NCBI GenBank assembly: GCA_051418075.1
Contig: JBPRGG010000173.1
Coordinates: 1-43,880 of the forward strand
Length of the DNA stretch: 43,880 nt
From: JBPRGG01 sp051418075
Lineage (GTDB): Bacteria; Bacteroidota; Bacteroidia; Cytophagales; Cyclobacteriaceae
Direction of reading: 5' to 3'
Both the position numbers and the translations under genes were made by a program. This document shows, in pieces, positions 15,723-24,826 of this stretch. Every line of letters starts with the position of its first letter. Positions within the stretch are counted from its first letter, which is position 1. A model generated the notes under the pieces. The model was not told the origin of the DNA and did no database searches. It saw only the letters and a program-made list of their open reading frames with translations.

Positions 15723-17345
15723 ATGTTCTTATTATATTTTGATCTTGTCAGTAAATTAGTCCTCTCTTTTACCATTTGGATGGCCGGATCTGAGTTGCCT
15801 CATTCCAATGGTGCATTTTCAGGTTCCGGTGATACTACCTCAGGATATATGAATCCGGTAGTGCCAGGATTTCATCCTGATCCATCTGTTTGTAGGGTAG
15901 GAGAGGATTATTACCTGGCTACCAGTAGCTTTGAATATTTTCCTGGTGTGCCTATTTATCACAGCCGGGATTTGGTGAACTGGAGATTAATCGGGCATGC
16001 TTTGCACCGTCCTGAGCAAATTGACCTGACCCATGTTTCAGTCTGGTCCGGCATTTATGCGCCTACCATTCGATATCATAAGGGTACTTTTTACCTGGCC
16101 ACCACCAATGTAGGAGGTAAAGGAAATTTTTACGTAACGTCCAAAGATCCGGCTGGACCCTGGTCTGACCCTGTTTGGGTGGATGAGCATTTTTTTGATC
16201 CTTCCCTGTTTTTTGATGATGATGGAAAAGTTTATTATACCCGGAGAAGCGGGCATCATGTTTTACAGGCTGAAATTGATATTGAAACCGGGCAATTATT
16301 AACCGACCTGGTGAAAATAGATTCAGGGCGGGTGAGTCCTGATGCGGAAGGTCCTCATTTGTACAAGTTTAATGATTACTACTACCTGATGCAGGCTGAA
16401 GGAGGTACCCGATTTTTGCATATGGAAACAATCGGCCGCAGTAAAAGCCCCTGGGGACCCTTTGAGCATTTTCAGGGAAACCCTATTTTGTCTCAAAGAT
16501 ATGATTATAACAACCAGATTAAATCAACAGGGCATGCCGAACTTATCCAGGCTCATGATGGAAGCTGGTGGATGACATTTTTAGCCACCCGGCATTATTG
16601 GTATGATGCATTGAGTCACCTGGGTCGTGAAACATTTCTCACCCCCGTTACCTGGGTGGATGGGTGGCCCATACCTGATCTTTCTGCGGTAGAAACCCTG
16701 GATATGAACGTGCCAACCCTTCCATTAAATCCCTGGCCTCCGGAATCTCCGCGGGATGAATTTGATGGACCCGGGCTTGAGCTGTACTGGAACCATTTAC
16801 GGGGCAAAGACACCTCAGCCATTGCTTTAAAACAGGGAAGACTGGTTTTAACTGGCAATGCCTTCAATTTGAATGATATAGCTGTTCCGGCCTTTGTAGG
16901 CAGAAGGCAACAGCATTTTAATTTTACTGGCGAGGCTTTACTTGAATTTGATCCTCAGAACCAGCAGGAAGAAGCCGGGCTGGCTATTTATCTGAACCAT
17001 GCCCATCATTATCAATTCTTTTTAACCAAAAGGCAGGGAGAAACTAATCTGGTAGTCCGGAAAACCATAGGCGACCTTCGTAAAGAAGTATATTCCCATC
17101 CATTGAAAGCGGATAAAGTAAAATTAAAGATCACAGCAGATCCCCGGGAATATCAATTTTGGTGGGCCAGACCTGGCAGTCAGGATTATGCTTCTGCCGG
17201 AAAAGCCCTGAGTCAATATGTAAGTACAGAATTGGCCTCATCCTGGTCGGGGGTATTTATTGCCATGTATGCCTCCGGAAACGGTCATCAGGCAGAAAGT
17301 AAAGCCAGGTTTGATTGGTTTAATTACCAACCGGGGAATTTTTGA
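15723..17345 (+). CDS. Glycoside hydrolase family 43 (beta-xylosidase/arabinofuranosidase-like), secreted
   Basis: A secreted GH43 enzyme. After an N-terminal signal-like segment, the five-bladed propeller starts with NPVVPGFHPDPSVCRVGEDYY, which carries the general-base aspartate in HPDPS. The second aspartate is in FFDPSLFFDDDG and the general acid in SPDAEGPHLYK. This blade pattern (SSFEYFPGVPIYHSRDLVNW) is that of beta-xylosidases of subfamilies 11/12. A C-terminal beta-sandwich (about residues 340-540) shapes the active site in that group. ATG 15723 gives 540 residues; a TTG at 15714 adds three. There are no SusC/D partners, and no C-terminal type IX sorting domain is visible. Confidence 0.9.
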   Translation: MFLLYFDLVSKLVLSFTIWMAGSELPHSNGAFSGSGDTTSGYMNPVVPGFHPDPSVCRVGEDYYLATSSFEYFPGVPIYHSRDLVNWRLIGHALHRPEQIDLTHVSVWSGIYAPTIRYHKGTFYLATTNVGGKGNFYVTSKDPAGPWSDPVWVDEHFFDPSLFFDDDGKVYYTRRSGHHVLQAEIDIETGQLLTDLVKIDSGRVSPDAEGPHLYKFNDYYYLMQAEGGTRFLHMETIGRSKSPWGPFEHFQGNPILSQRYDYNNQIKSTGHAELIQAHDGSWWMTFLATRHYWYDALSHLGRETFLTPVTWVDGWPIPDLSAVETLDMNVPTLPLNPWPPESPRDEFDGPGLELYWNHLRGKDTSAIALKQGRLVLTGNAFNLNDIAVPAFVGRRQQHFNFTGEALLEFDPQNQQEEAGLAIYLNHAHHYQFFLTKRQGETNLVVRKTIGDLRKEVYSHPLKADKVKLKITADPREYQFWWARPGSQDYASAGKALSQYVSTELASSWSGVFIAMYASGNGHQAESKARFDWFNYQPGNF

Positions 17346-17416
17346 AACCTGGCAGATACAACAAAAGCGGATCTGAAAAAATCCCCTTTGTGAATGTGAA
17401 ATATTTGTATAGTATT

Positions 17417-17914
17417 TTATTCCAACGTCACCGTATATTCACCATCTAGTCCTGAAGTTCTTCCTGCATTACTTGAAACCGTAAATGTAAATGAAATGGA
17501 AGTGGGAGATTCCAGGTCCGGGATACTTACATTGGTCAACTGAGTGGTAGAAGCATTTTCCAGGGCTATGGTATTGATACCGGTAGCACTTGGCCAGCTC
17601 CAGGTGGCATCTGGTTCTGATGACAGGAATGCATCAGCACTTAGAGCCCTGAATGAACCAGGGGCAATTTCCTGACCAGTTCCATTGGCATTGAAAGTAA
17701 CGGTCAGATCTAAAAGCTGATTAGCCGTTTCTTCTGTGACACCATCAGGTTTATTGACTATGGTGGTAACCTGCCAGGGGCTGCCATCACTTAACACTTT
17801 GGTAGCTTTTTGTTGATCGGTAAGCTGCTCACCATTATCATCTCCTCCACAGCTGGCATAAAATAACAAGGATAAGAACAATACAATGGCTAACGGATAA
17901 TTAAGTTGTTTCAT
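17417..17914 (-). CDS. Small lipoprotein, unknown function
   Basis: A 165-residue predicted lipoprotein. The ATG at 17914 starts a clean type II signal (MKQLNYPLAIVLFLSLLFYASC) with the lipobox cysteine followed by GGDDN, an acidic +2 to +5 stretch. The mature part is Thr/Ser-rich and beta-like. It includes a TVTFNANGTG segment typical of lipocalin-like or Ig-like Bacteroidota lipoproteins. I do not recognise a specific family. An upstream in-frame ATG at 17950 would bury the signal peptide and is unlikely. It is a single-gene unit convergent with the GH43 gene. Confidence 0.75.
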   Translation of the reverse strand: MKQLNYPLAIVLFLSLLFYASCGGDDNGEQLTDQQKATKVLSDGSPWQVTTIVNKPDGVTEETANQLLDLTVTFNANGTGQEIAPGSFRALSADAFLSSEPDATWSWPSATGINTIALENASTTQLTNVSIPDLESPTSISFTFTVSSNAGRTSGLDGEYTVTLE

Positions 17915-17966
17915 GATTCTATTGATTTCGAAAAAAAGTAACGATAGCAAATAAATTTGATTATTC

Positions 17967-17974
17967 CAAAAATA
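17967..17974 (-). promoter_or_regulatory. Possible -7 element for the small lipoprotein
   Basis: On the minus strand the bases read TATTTTTG, matching TAnnTTTG, about 53 bp before the lipoprotein ATG. A T-run (TTTT) sits at the -33 distance in place of TTTG. The region is AT-rich, so chance matches are expected. Confidence 0.3.
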
Positions 17975-18049
17975 AGTTAATTAAGCAAGTATAAAAAAAT
18001 TAATTACTTTTTAAATATTACATTGTTAAAATAACTTGGTTGAGTCTGA

Positions 18050-18670
18050 TTAGTTTTTGTAATTGATTAAATTGATCATTTTGTCACAAAAATTATACTC
18101 TACCTTTTGATTGGAGGCAATGATCACCACCAAGTCATCCGGTAACTGCTTTACCTGATCAAGATACCAGTCAATACCTTCCTGATCCAGGTTGGTGGTT
18201 GGTTCATCCAGTAGCAAAACCGGACAATCTGCATAAAACGCCAGACTCAGCTTCACCCGTTGCTTCATACCAGAAGAAAAATTCCGGATATATTTATGTT
18301 TGGCCTGGGTTAAGTTGGCTGCTGCAATAATCTGTTCCAGGTTATATCCAGGTCTTAATGATTTAAAATTAAAGTGGAACCGGAGAAATTCCAGCAAGGT
18401 AAACTCCTCAATCAATTCCAGGTAAGGAGCCGTAAACATTAAGTGCTGATAGATATTTTCAGCAGAAACAGGATTGTCCTTATTTATATATTGAATATGG
18501 CCTTCTGTTAGAGGGTTAAATCCGGAAATTACCTGCAGTAAAGTGGATTTTCCACTTCCATTAGGTCCAATTATAGCATATTTTGTGGAACTGAGCAATT
18601 CAAGGTGCAGGTGCCGAAAGATCCATTCCCTGTGATAACGTTTTCCTACATCCTTTAGCAGGATCTTCAT
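18050..18670 (-). CDS. ABC transporter ATP-binding protein (stand-alone ATPase)
   Basis: A 206-residue ABC ATPase. Walker A is GPNGSGKSTLL, the signature is NFSSGMKQRVKLS and Walker B is VLLLDEPTTNLD; a switch-like IIASNQ follows, where the usual histidine appears replaced. The protein is small and has no membrane domain. No permease gene lies beside it, so it must pair with a permease encoded elsewhere or act without one. It is the last gene of the lpx operon, 1 bp after lpxA, which suggests an envelope role. Confidence 0.9.
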   Translation of the reverse strand: MKILLKDVGKRYHREWIFRHLHLELLSSTKYAIIGPNGSGKSTLLQVISGFNPLTEGHIQYINKDNPVSAENIYQHLMFTAPYLELIEEFTLLEFLRFHFNFKSLRPGYNLEQIIAAANLTQAKHKYIRNFSSGMKQRVKLSLAFYADCPVLLLDEPTTNLDQEGIDWYLDQVKQLPDDLVVIIASNQKVEYNFCDKMINLINYKN

Positions 18671-18671
18671 A

Positions 18672-19451
18672 TCAGGTATTGAATCCTTTCATAATACCCC
18701 GGTCAGAACTACGAATAAAATTAATGATCTCATCTCTTTCGCGGGAAGTAGCCAATTCTAACTGGATCAAATCCACAGCTTTGGAATTATTAAGGCCTTT
18801 TTGATAGATGTAACGGTATATTTCCTGTATCTCGTTGATTTTTTCATTACTAAAACCTCGGCGTCGCAGACCCACAGAATTTATCCCGGCATAACTCAAA
18901 GGTTCTCTGGCGGCCATGGTATAGGGAGGAACGTCCTTCCTGACCAGGGATCCTCCAGCAACAAAAGCATGAGCTCCGATTTTGACAAATTGATGAACTG
19001 CACAGGTGCCTCCCAGGCTAACGAAATCTTCAATTAAAACATGGCCAGCCAATTGAACAGCATTACTGAAAATACAATTGTTACCCACTTTACAATCATG
19101 ACCTACATGCACATAGGCTAGTAATAAAGTATTATTTCCTACTATGGTGGTGTATTTATCCGAGGTTCCCCGGCTAATGGTCACGTATTCCCTGATGGTG
19201 GTATTATCTCCAATGACAGCGGTGGTGTCTTCGCCTTTGAATTTAAGATCCTGTGGGATAGAGGAAATGACGGCACCGGGGTATATTTTACAGTTTTTTC
19301 CTATTCTGGCCCCCTCCATTACGCTCACATAAGATCCAATCCAGGTACCTTCACCAATTTCTACATTTTTTTCTATGGTAGCAAAAGGTTCAATTACTAC
19401 ATTTTTGGCAATTTTTGCTTCCGGGTGTATATAAGCTAGTGGTTGATTCAT
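18672..19451 (-). CDS. lpxA: UDP-N-acetylglucosamine acyltransferase LpxA
   Basis: A 259-residue left-handed beta-helix acyltransferase that performs the first step of lipid A synthesis, 3-O-acylation of UDP-GlcNAc from acyl-ACP. Hexapeptide repeats fill the first 190 residues. The catalytic histidine is in AYVHVGHDCKVGNN. The C-terminal helical part begins at VPPYTMAAREPLSYAGIN with GLRRRGFS, diagnostic of LpxA rather than LpxD. The start shares the stop region of lpxC-fabZ (1-bp overlap at 19451). Confidence 0.97.
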   Translation of the reverse strand: MNQPLAYIHPEAKIAKNVVIEPFATIEKNVEIGEGTWIGSYVSVMEGARIGKNCKIYPGAVISSIPQDLKFKGEDTTAVIGDNTTIREYVTISRGTSDKYTTIVGNNTLLLAYVHVGHDCKVGNNCIFSNAVQLAGHVLIEDFVSLGGTCAVHQFVKIGAHAFVAGGSLVRKDVPPYTMAAREPLSYAGINSVGLRRRGFSNEKINEIQEIYRYIYQKGLNNSKAVDLIQLELATSRERDEIINFIRSSDRGIMKGFNT

Positions 19452-20842
19452 TAATCTTTTCGTAAAATTCTTGCTGTCATTATAGCTTCACAAACCAGGG
19501 TGCCACCCACAAAAGCATAGCCCTGCATTTTGGCAATACCTCTTCTGATAGGGGCTAAAAGTTCGCATTTCATGATCAGGGTATCTCCGGGCAAAACCAT
19601 TTTTCTGAATTTGCAGTTTTCCACCATTAAGAATTGAGTCCAGTAGTTTTCCGGATCCGGTACAGTGTTTAATACCAGCACCCCGCCGGTTTGAGCCATG
19701 GCTTCCACAATCAGCACCCCTGGCATGACCGGATTTCCGGGGAAATGGCCCTGGAAATAAGTCTCTCCGGATGTTACATTCTTCACTCCGGCTACAGTGA
19801 CTTCATCCAGATGAAATATTTTATCCACCAGTAAAAACGGATAGCGATGGGGCAGGTAACCCATCACCTGGTTTACATCCAATACCGGAGGTAATTTTGG
19901 ATCATAATGAGGAATGTTGCTCACTGCAGCTTCTTTCATGGCTCTTTTGAGCTTTTTGGCAAATGCTACATTGGCAGCATGTCCCGGGCGGGCAGCCAGG
20001 ATCTGGGCCTTGATAGGTCTTCCAGCCAGGGCCAGGTCTCCCATAAGGTCCAGCAGTTTGTGCCGGGCCGGTTCATTCCTATACCTGAGTTCTACATTAT
20101 TTAAGATTCCTTCCTTTTTTACCTCAACCTTGGGCTTTTTAAACAAATGGGCCAAATAATCCAGTTCATTATCTTCCACTACCCGGTCTACTACCACTAT
20201 GGCATTGTTCAAATCTCCTCCCTTGATCAGGTTGTTCTTGTAGAGCATTTCCAGTTCATGCAGGAAACAGAAGGTCCGGCAGGCGGATATCTCTTTGGAA
20301 AACTGGTTGATATCAGTAATGGAGGCATGCTGACTGCCTAATACAGGTGAATTGTAATCTATCATGACTGTTACCCGGTAGTCGTCCAATGGCAACGCTG
20401 CAATTTCTACATCCCTGGAACTATCCCTGAAAAATATACTTTCGCGTACTTCAAAGAAATTTCTTAAGGCATTTTGTTCTTCTGTACCTGCCTGGCTTAA
20501 AGCATCCACAAACATTCGGGCAGATCCATCCATGATAGGCGTTTCTGGTCCATCCAGCTGGATCAGCACATTGTCAATTTCCAAACCCACCAGGGCAGCC
20601 AGGGTATGTTCAACAGTGGCCACCCGGGCCCCGTTTTGCTCTATGGTAGTACCCCGGGAAAGATCCACTACATTATCTGCATCAGCATCTACTATAGGTT
20701 TGCCATCCAAGTCTACCCGCTGAAATTTGATCCCATGATTAGGTTTAGCGGGAAGAAAAGTCATATTGGTTTGAACACCGGTATGTAATCCTACTCCAGA
20801 AACTGTAACAGGTGTCTTAATCGTGTGTTGTTTATTATTCAT
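19451..20842 (-). CDS. lpxC-fabZ: Bifunctional LpxC deacetylase / FabZ dehydratase fusion
   Basis: A 463-residue fusion, usual in Bacteroidota. The N-terminal part (about 1-305) is LpxC, the zinc-dependent UDP-3-O-acyl-GlcNAc deacetylase and committed step of lipid A synthesis. Zinc ligands are visible in VEHTLAALVG and RHKLLDLMGDLALAG. The C-terminal part (about 315-463) is FabZ, a hot-dog 3-hydroxyacyl-ACP dehydratase, with HRYPFLLVDKI and the catalytic GHFPGNPVMPGVLIVEAMAQ. Linking the two balances phospholipid and lipid A supply at the shared hydroxyacyl-ACP branch point. The start overlaps the lpxD end by 8 bp. Confidence 0.97.
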   Translation of the reverse strand: MNNKQHTIKTPVTVSGVGLHTGVQTNMTFLPAKPNHGIKFQRVDLDGKPIVDADADNVVDLSRGTTIEQNGARVATVEHTLAALVGLEIDNVLIQLDGPETPIMDGSARMFVDALSQAGTEEQNALRNFFEVRESIFFRDSSRDVEIAALPLDDYRVTVMIDYNSPVLGSQHASITDINQFSKEISACRTFCFLHELEMLYKNNLIKGGDLNNAIVVVDRVVEDNELDYLAHLFKKPKVEVKKEGILNNVELRYRNEPARHKLLDLMGDLALAGRPIKAQILAARPGHAANVAFAKKLKRAMKEAAVSNIPHYDPKLPPVLDVNQVMGYLPHRYPFLLVDKIFHLDEVTVAGVKNVTSGETYFQGHFPGNPVMPGVLIVEAMAQTGGVLVLNTVPDPENYWTQFLMVENCKFRKMVLPGDTLIMKCELLAPIRRGIAKMQGYAFVGGTLVCEAIMTARILRKD

Positions 20843-21890
20843 CTTTTCCTTTACTCGCGGACAAATTTAATATTTTTTCTTCAAGTTGTTTAATCTGATA
20901 TTTTAATTCTGGCAATATTCTGAAAATAGCAAATGATTTAAAAAATTTCATTCTTTCCATACTTGGACTACCTAACCTGATATCACCTTCCTTTTCCAAA
21001 TTAGCCAAGACCCCGGTTTGAGCAGCCAGTTTTACTTTGTCTGCTATGGTTAAGTGTCCAGCAATGCCTACCTGGCCGCCAAAAGTGCAGTTTTTACCTA
21101 TCCTGGTCGATCCTGAAATGCCTGATTGGGCTGCTATTACTGTGTTTTCTCCTATTACCACATTGTGTGCAATTTGGATCAGGTTATCCAGCTTCACCCC
21201 TTTTTCCAGAATGGTGGATTCAAAGGTGGCCCGGTCTATTACTGTATTTGCGCCAATATCTACTTGGTCTTTGAGGATGACATTTCCAACCTGTGGAATG
21301 GTTTTATAAGTCCCATCAGACTGGGGAGCATAGCCAAATCCATCACTGCCGATGATAGCGCCAGCATGGATCACACAATGTTTACCTATAATGGTATTAT
21401 TATAGATTTTAGCTCCGGCATAGATGATAGTGTGATCACCGATGGTCACATTGTCACCAATATACACTTGCGGATATATTTTCACCTGGTCTCCTATTTT
21501 CACCTGATTTCCGATATATGAATAAGCGCCCCGGTAGATATGCTGACCAATCGTAGTGTCCTTACCTACATAAGAGGGGTCTTCAATCCCCACTTTTTGT
21601 AAGTTGATCATTTTATGATACTCTTCCAACAAAACGGTGAAACTTGTATAGGGATCTTCTACTTTGATCAGAGTGGGTTTAATAGGTGATTTTGGTATAA
21701 AATTGTTGCTGACGATTACTGCAGTGGCATTGGTTTTATAAATGAAATTCTCATATTTGGGATTTGATAAAAAAGTGATGCTTCCTGCTTTTGCTTCTTG
21801 TATTTTTTCTATTTTACTGATTTTTTGGTTTCCATCACCTTCCACTTCCCCCTTTAAGATTTGAGCAACCTGATTTATACTAAACTCCAT
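20835..21890 (-). CDS. lpxD: UDP-3-O-acylglucosamine N-acyltransferase LpxD
   Basis: A 351-residue acyltransferase that N-acylates the LpxC product. The N-terminal uridine-binding domain (about 1-100) precedes a long run of hexapeptide repeats. The catalytic histidine is in LIQIAHNVVIGENT, followed by AAQSGISGSTRIG. The C-terminal helix (LKYQIKQLEEKI) is as expected. The length is normal. It is the second gene of the operon, starting 20 bp after the HD protein stop, and its end overlaps the lpxC-fabZ start. Confidence 0.97.
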   Translation of the reverse strand: MEFSINQVAQILKGEVEGDGNQKISKIEKIQEAKAGSITFLSNPKYENFIYKTNATAVIVSNNFIPKSPIKPTLIKVEDPYTSFTVLLEEYHKMINLQKVGIEDPSYVGKDTTIGQHIYRGAYSYIGNQVKIGDQVKIYPQVYIGDNVTIGDHTIIYAGAKIYNNTIIGKHCVIHAGAIIGSDGFGYAPQSDGTYKTIPQVGNVILKDQVDIGANTVIDRATFESTILEKGVKLDNLIQIAHNVVIGENTVIAAQSGISGSTRIGKNCTFGGQVGIAGHLTIADKVKLAAQTGVLANLEKEGDIRLGSPSMERMKFFKSFAIFRILPELKYQIKQLEEKILNLSASKGKDE

Positions 21891-21910
21891 TTAAGTTGTA
21901 TTTTTTAACC

Positions 21911-23143
21911 CTACAAAGATAAACTTTTAGGCCAGCATAGGTAGTATTTTTTAACAATTTTGCTCATAGCCTTTATATTTGGCAGATCTGATGCTTTGGC
22001 TATATCAATTACTTCGCCATCTTTGGTGAGTATATTTATGTTTTCTCCTCCGGCAATATAGGCTGCATTGCTCATGGTTCCGGTAACCAGGAAGTAATGA
22101 ACCAGATCCTGACCTATTCCCAGTTTCTTAATAATTGAATTTTTTAAATATTCAACTTTATCTATTTCAAAGGCAGTGTTTGATAATTTTACTTTATAAA
22201 GCTTGCGGTCCAATATCATATGGCTTAACCTGGATAAAACAAGATCATCATTGCTGCTCCAGTTCTTGATTGCTGACCATACATCATAATCATCCAGGGC
22301 CATAAAAGCATCTAATAATTTTTGATCGCGAACAAAATGTTCAATGGTTACCTCTTGCTCCAGAAAAGGCCTGAAATGGTTGGATGCAGCTATTGCAGGG
22401 CCTGATTGGGCCAGTGATTTGGCCCGGTTAATCAGGTTGACCAGCATTTTTTCCATACCCACTGTGGTTTTATGAAAATAAACCTGCCAGTACATCAGTC
22501 GGCGGGCGCTTAGAAAGTTCTCAATAGAGTAAATGCCTTTTTCTTCCACAATCAACTGATCCTGATGTATGTTGATCATTTGAATGATCCGGTCTACGCC
22601 GACCGTACCTTCCGATACACCTGTATAAAAACTATCCCGGCTAAGATAGTCAAGCCGGTCCACATCCAGTTGACTGGAAACCAACTGATGGAAAAACTTT
22701 CGGTGGTATTCATTTTGAAAGATCTTAAGGGCCAGGCCCAGTTTTCCCTTGAAATCCGTTTCATTTAAATAATGAATGATCAACAGGGAAAGTTGCTCGT
22801 GATGGATCCCAGTGAGGAGGCTATACTCCAATGTATGAGAAAATGGTCCATGTCCAATATCATGCAGCAGGATGGCCACCAGGGAAGCTTCATATTCCTG
22901 ATCTGAGATGTGAATCCCTTTGTTTCTTAAGTTTTGCAGGGCCAGGCTCATCAGATGCATGGCTCCAATGGCATGATGAAAACGCGTGTGTGAGGCTCCA
23001 GGGTAAACATAATCGGTTAAACCTAACTGTTTGATCCTTCTCATCCTTTGAAATACCGGATGCTCGATCAGGTCGAAAATCAGTTCAGATGGAATGGAGA
23101 TCAGCCCGTACAAAGGATCATTAATAATTTTTTGCTTGTTCAC
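21911..23143 (-). CDS. HD-domain phosphohydrolase (dGTPase/SAMHD1-like)
   Basis: A 410-residue HD-superfamily protein. The metal-binding histidines and aspartate are visible: RFHHAIGAMHLM, then LLHDIGHGPFSHTLE, and SQLDVDRLDYLSRDSFYTG. That last motif is characteristic of the SAMHD1/YdhJ-like dNTP triphosphohydrolase branch. The substrate is not proven, and many bacterial members are uncharacterised. It is the first gene of the lpx operon, with a divergent spacer of about 118 bp to porX. Confidence 0.9.
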   Translation of the reverse strand: MNKQKIINDPLYGLISIPSELIFDLIEHPVFQRMRRIKQLGLTDYVYPGASHTRFHHAIGAMHLMSLALQNLRNKGIHISDQEYEASLVAILLHDIGHGPFSHTLEYSLLTGIHHEQLSLLIIHYLNETDFKGKLGLALKIFQNEYHRKFFHQLVSSQLDVDRLDYLSRDSFYTGVSEGTVGVDRIIQMINIHQDQLIVEEKGIYSIENFLSARRLMYWQVYFHKTTVGMEKMLVNLINRAKSLAQSGPAIAASNHFRPFLEQEVTIEHFVRDQKLLDAFMALDDYDVWSAIKNWSSNDDLVLSRLSHMILDRKLYKVKLSNTAFEIDKVEYLKNSIIKKLGIGQDLVHYFLVTGTMSNAAYIAGGENINILTKDGEVIDIAKASDLPNIKAMSKIVKKYYLCWPKSLSL

Positions 23144-23215
23144 AGGAAATTAGGTATTGTGAAATATTTTATTTAAGCTGCCAAAATAAATAAACAAATT
23201 ATAACCATTAAAACT

Positions 23216-23247
23216 TTTTTAAGGTATATCTATTGATCCTAACTTTG
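23216..23247 (+). promoter_or_regulatory. Putative promoter of porX
   Basis: TAACTTTG at 23240-23247 matches the Bacteroidota -7 consensus TAnnTTTG, and a T-run at 23216-23220 lies at the -33 distance, though it lacks the final G of TTTG. This leaves a very short leader before the ATG at 23262. Confidence 0.5.
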
Positions 23248-23261
23248 TAAAAAATAAAAAT

Positions 23262-24821
23262 ATGCAGCCATATAAAATTCTTTGGGCCGATGATGAAATA
23301 GATTTGTTGAAACCACACATTTTATTTCTTCAAAACAGGGGTTATGATGTTACTCCGGTAAATAGCGGGGCCGATGCTATCGAGGAATGTGAAAAACAAA
23401 CGTATGATATTGTATTCCTGGATGAAAACATGCCTGGTATGACCGGTTTGGAAACACTGACCCAGATCAAAGTCATCCGACCTAATGTTCCTGTGGTCAT
23501 GATCACCAAAAGTGAAGAAGAGCATATCATGGAGCAGGCTATCGGAGCTAAAATAGCCGATTACCTGATCAAGCCGCTCAATCCTAACCAGATATTGTTG
23601 TCTACAAAGAAAATCCTGGAAAATAAAAGACTGGTGACTGAAAGAACCAACCTCAATTACCAGCAGGATTTTCAGAATATCAGTATGGCTTTTAGTGATT
23701 ATTTGGGGCCAAGAGAATGGGCCGATATTTATAAGAAGCTGTTATACTGGGAATTAGCTATGGATAGTACCCAGAACCGTAGTATGGCCGAAGTACTGGA
23801 TATGCAGAAAACCGAAGCCAACAGCAACTTTGCCAAATTTATTGTCAACAATTATGAGTCATGGTTAAACGATCCTGAATCAGATCGGCCTCTTTTATCT
23901 CATCAGTTGATGAAAAAGAAGGTATTTCCCCATCTCCAGGAAGACAGACCCTTGTTTTTTATAGTCATTGATAATCTGAGGTTCGATCAGTGGAAGGTAA
24001 TTGAAAACAATGTGCTGGAATATTTCAACCTGGAAGAGGAAGACTCCTACTATTCCATTTTACCAACTACCACAGCTTACGCCCGGAATGCTATTTTTTC
24101 CGGAATGATGCCCCAGGAAATGGAAAGGAATCACCGGGATATCTGGGTAGGAGAGGATGAGGATGAGGGAAAAAATAATCACGAGGAGGAGTTTCTGAAA
24201 AGACAAATCCAGAAAAACCGGCTTAATATCAAATATTCCTATAATAAAATATTAAACGTAAACCAGGGTAAGCAATTGGCTGAGAACCTGAATAACCTTT
24301 TAAATAATGATCTGAATGTAATTGTTTATAATTTTGTAGACATCTTGTCTCATGCCCGTACGGAAATGGAAGTAATCAGGGAATTGGCTCCTAATGAAAG
24401 CGCCTATCGGTCTATTACCAAATCCTGGTTCTTACATTCCCCCCTGATCGGGATCATTTCTACCCTGGCTGAAAAAAATGTGAAGCTTATCATTACCACT
24501 GACCATGGTACAATCCGGGTAAAAAGACCCTTTAAGATCATTGGTGACAGAAATACCAATACCAACCTCAGATATAAACAAGGTAAAAATCTCAGTTTTG
24601 ATGATGATAAAGTGTTTGTGGTAAGGAAACCGGATAATTTGTTCCTGCCCCGGGTGAATGTTTCTACGGCATATGTTTTTTCAGTGGAGGATTATTTCTT
24701 TGCCTATCCCAATAACTATAACTATTATGTGAAGTATTACAATGATACTTTCCAGCATGGAGGCATATCCATGGAAGAAATAATTATTCCTATAATATCA
24801 TTAAATTCAAAGAAATTTTAA
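23262..24821 (+). CDS. porX: PorX response regulator with PglZ phosphodiesterase domain
   Basis: A 519-residue two-domain regulator. The receiver (1-120) keeps the acidic pair in WADDEID, the phospho-acceptor D54 in IVFLDENMPG and the lysine in YLIKPLNP. The PglZ/alkaline-phosphatase-like domain (about 225-515) has VIDNLRFDQW, the nucleophile region LPTTTAYARNA (third Thr is residue 271) and ITTDHGTIRV for metal binding. PorX, with the PorY kinase, controls type IX secretion and gliding genes in Bacteroidota; the PglZ part is a zinc phosphodiesterase acting on oligonucleotides (established knowledge as I recall it). It starts a three-gene operon. Confidence 0.93.
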   Translation: MQPYKILWADDEIDLLKPHILFLQNRGYDVTPVNSGADAIEECEKQTYDIVFLDENMPGMTGLETLTQIKVIRPNVPVVMITKSEEEHIMEQAIGAKIADYLIKPLNPNQILLSTKKILENKRLVTERTNLNYQQDFQNISMAFSDYLGPREWADIYKKLLYWELAMDSTQNRSMAEVLDMQKTEANSNFAKFIVNNYESWLNDPESDRPLLSHQLMKKKVFPHLQEDRPLFFIVIDNLRFDQWKVIENNVLEYFNLEEEDSYYSILPTTTAYARNAIFSGMMPQEMERNHRDIWVGEDEDEGKNNHEEEFLKRQIQKNRLNIKYSYNKILNVNQGKQLAENLNNLLNNDLNVIVYNFVDILSHARTEMEVIRELAPNESAYRSITKSWFLHSPLIGIISTLAEKNVKLIITTDHGTIRVKRPFKIIGDRNTNTNLRYKQGKNLSFDDDKVFVVRKPDNLFLPRVNVSTAYVFSVEDYFFAYPNNYNYYVKYYNDTFQHGGISMEEIIIPIISLNSKKF

Positions 24822-24826
24822 ATAAG

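Noticed and set aside
12452..17345. A complete polysaccharide utilisation locus
   Set aside because: There is no SusD-like lipoprotein and the receptor lacks a SusC-like partner; only a receptor and one glycosidase are present.
15723..17345. Type IX secretion sorting domain on the GH43 enzyme
   Set aside because: The protein ends shortly after its beta-sandwich (FNYQPGNF) with no extra C-terminal domain of 70-100 residues.
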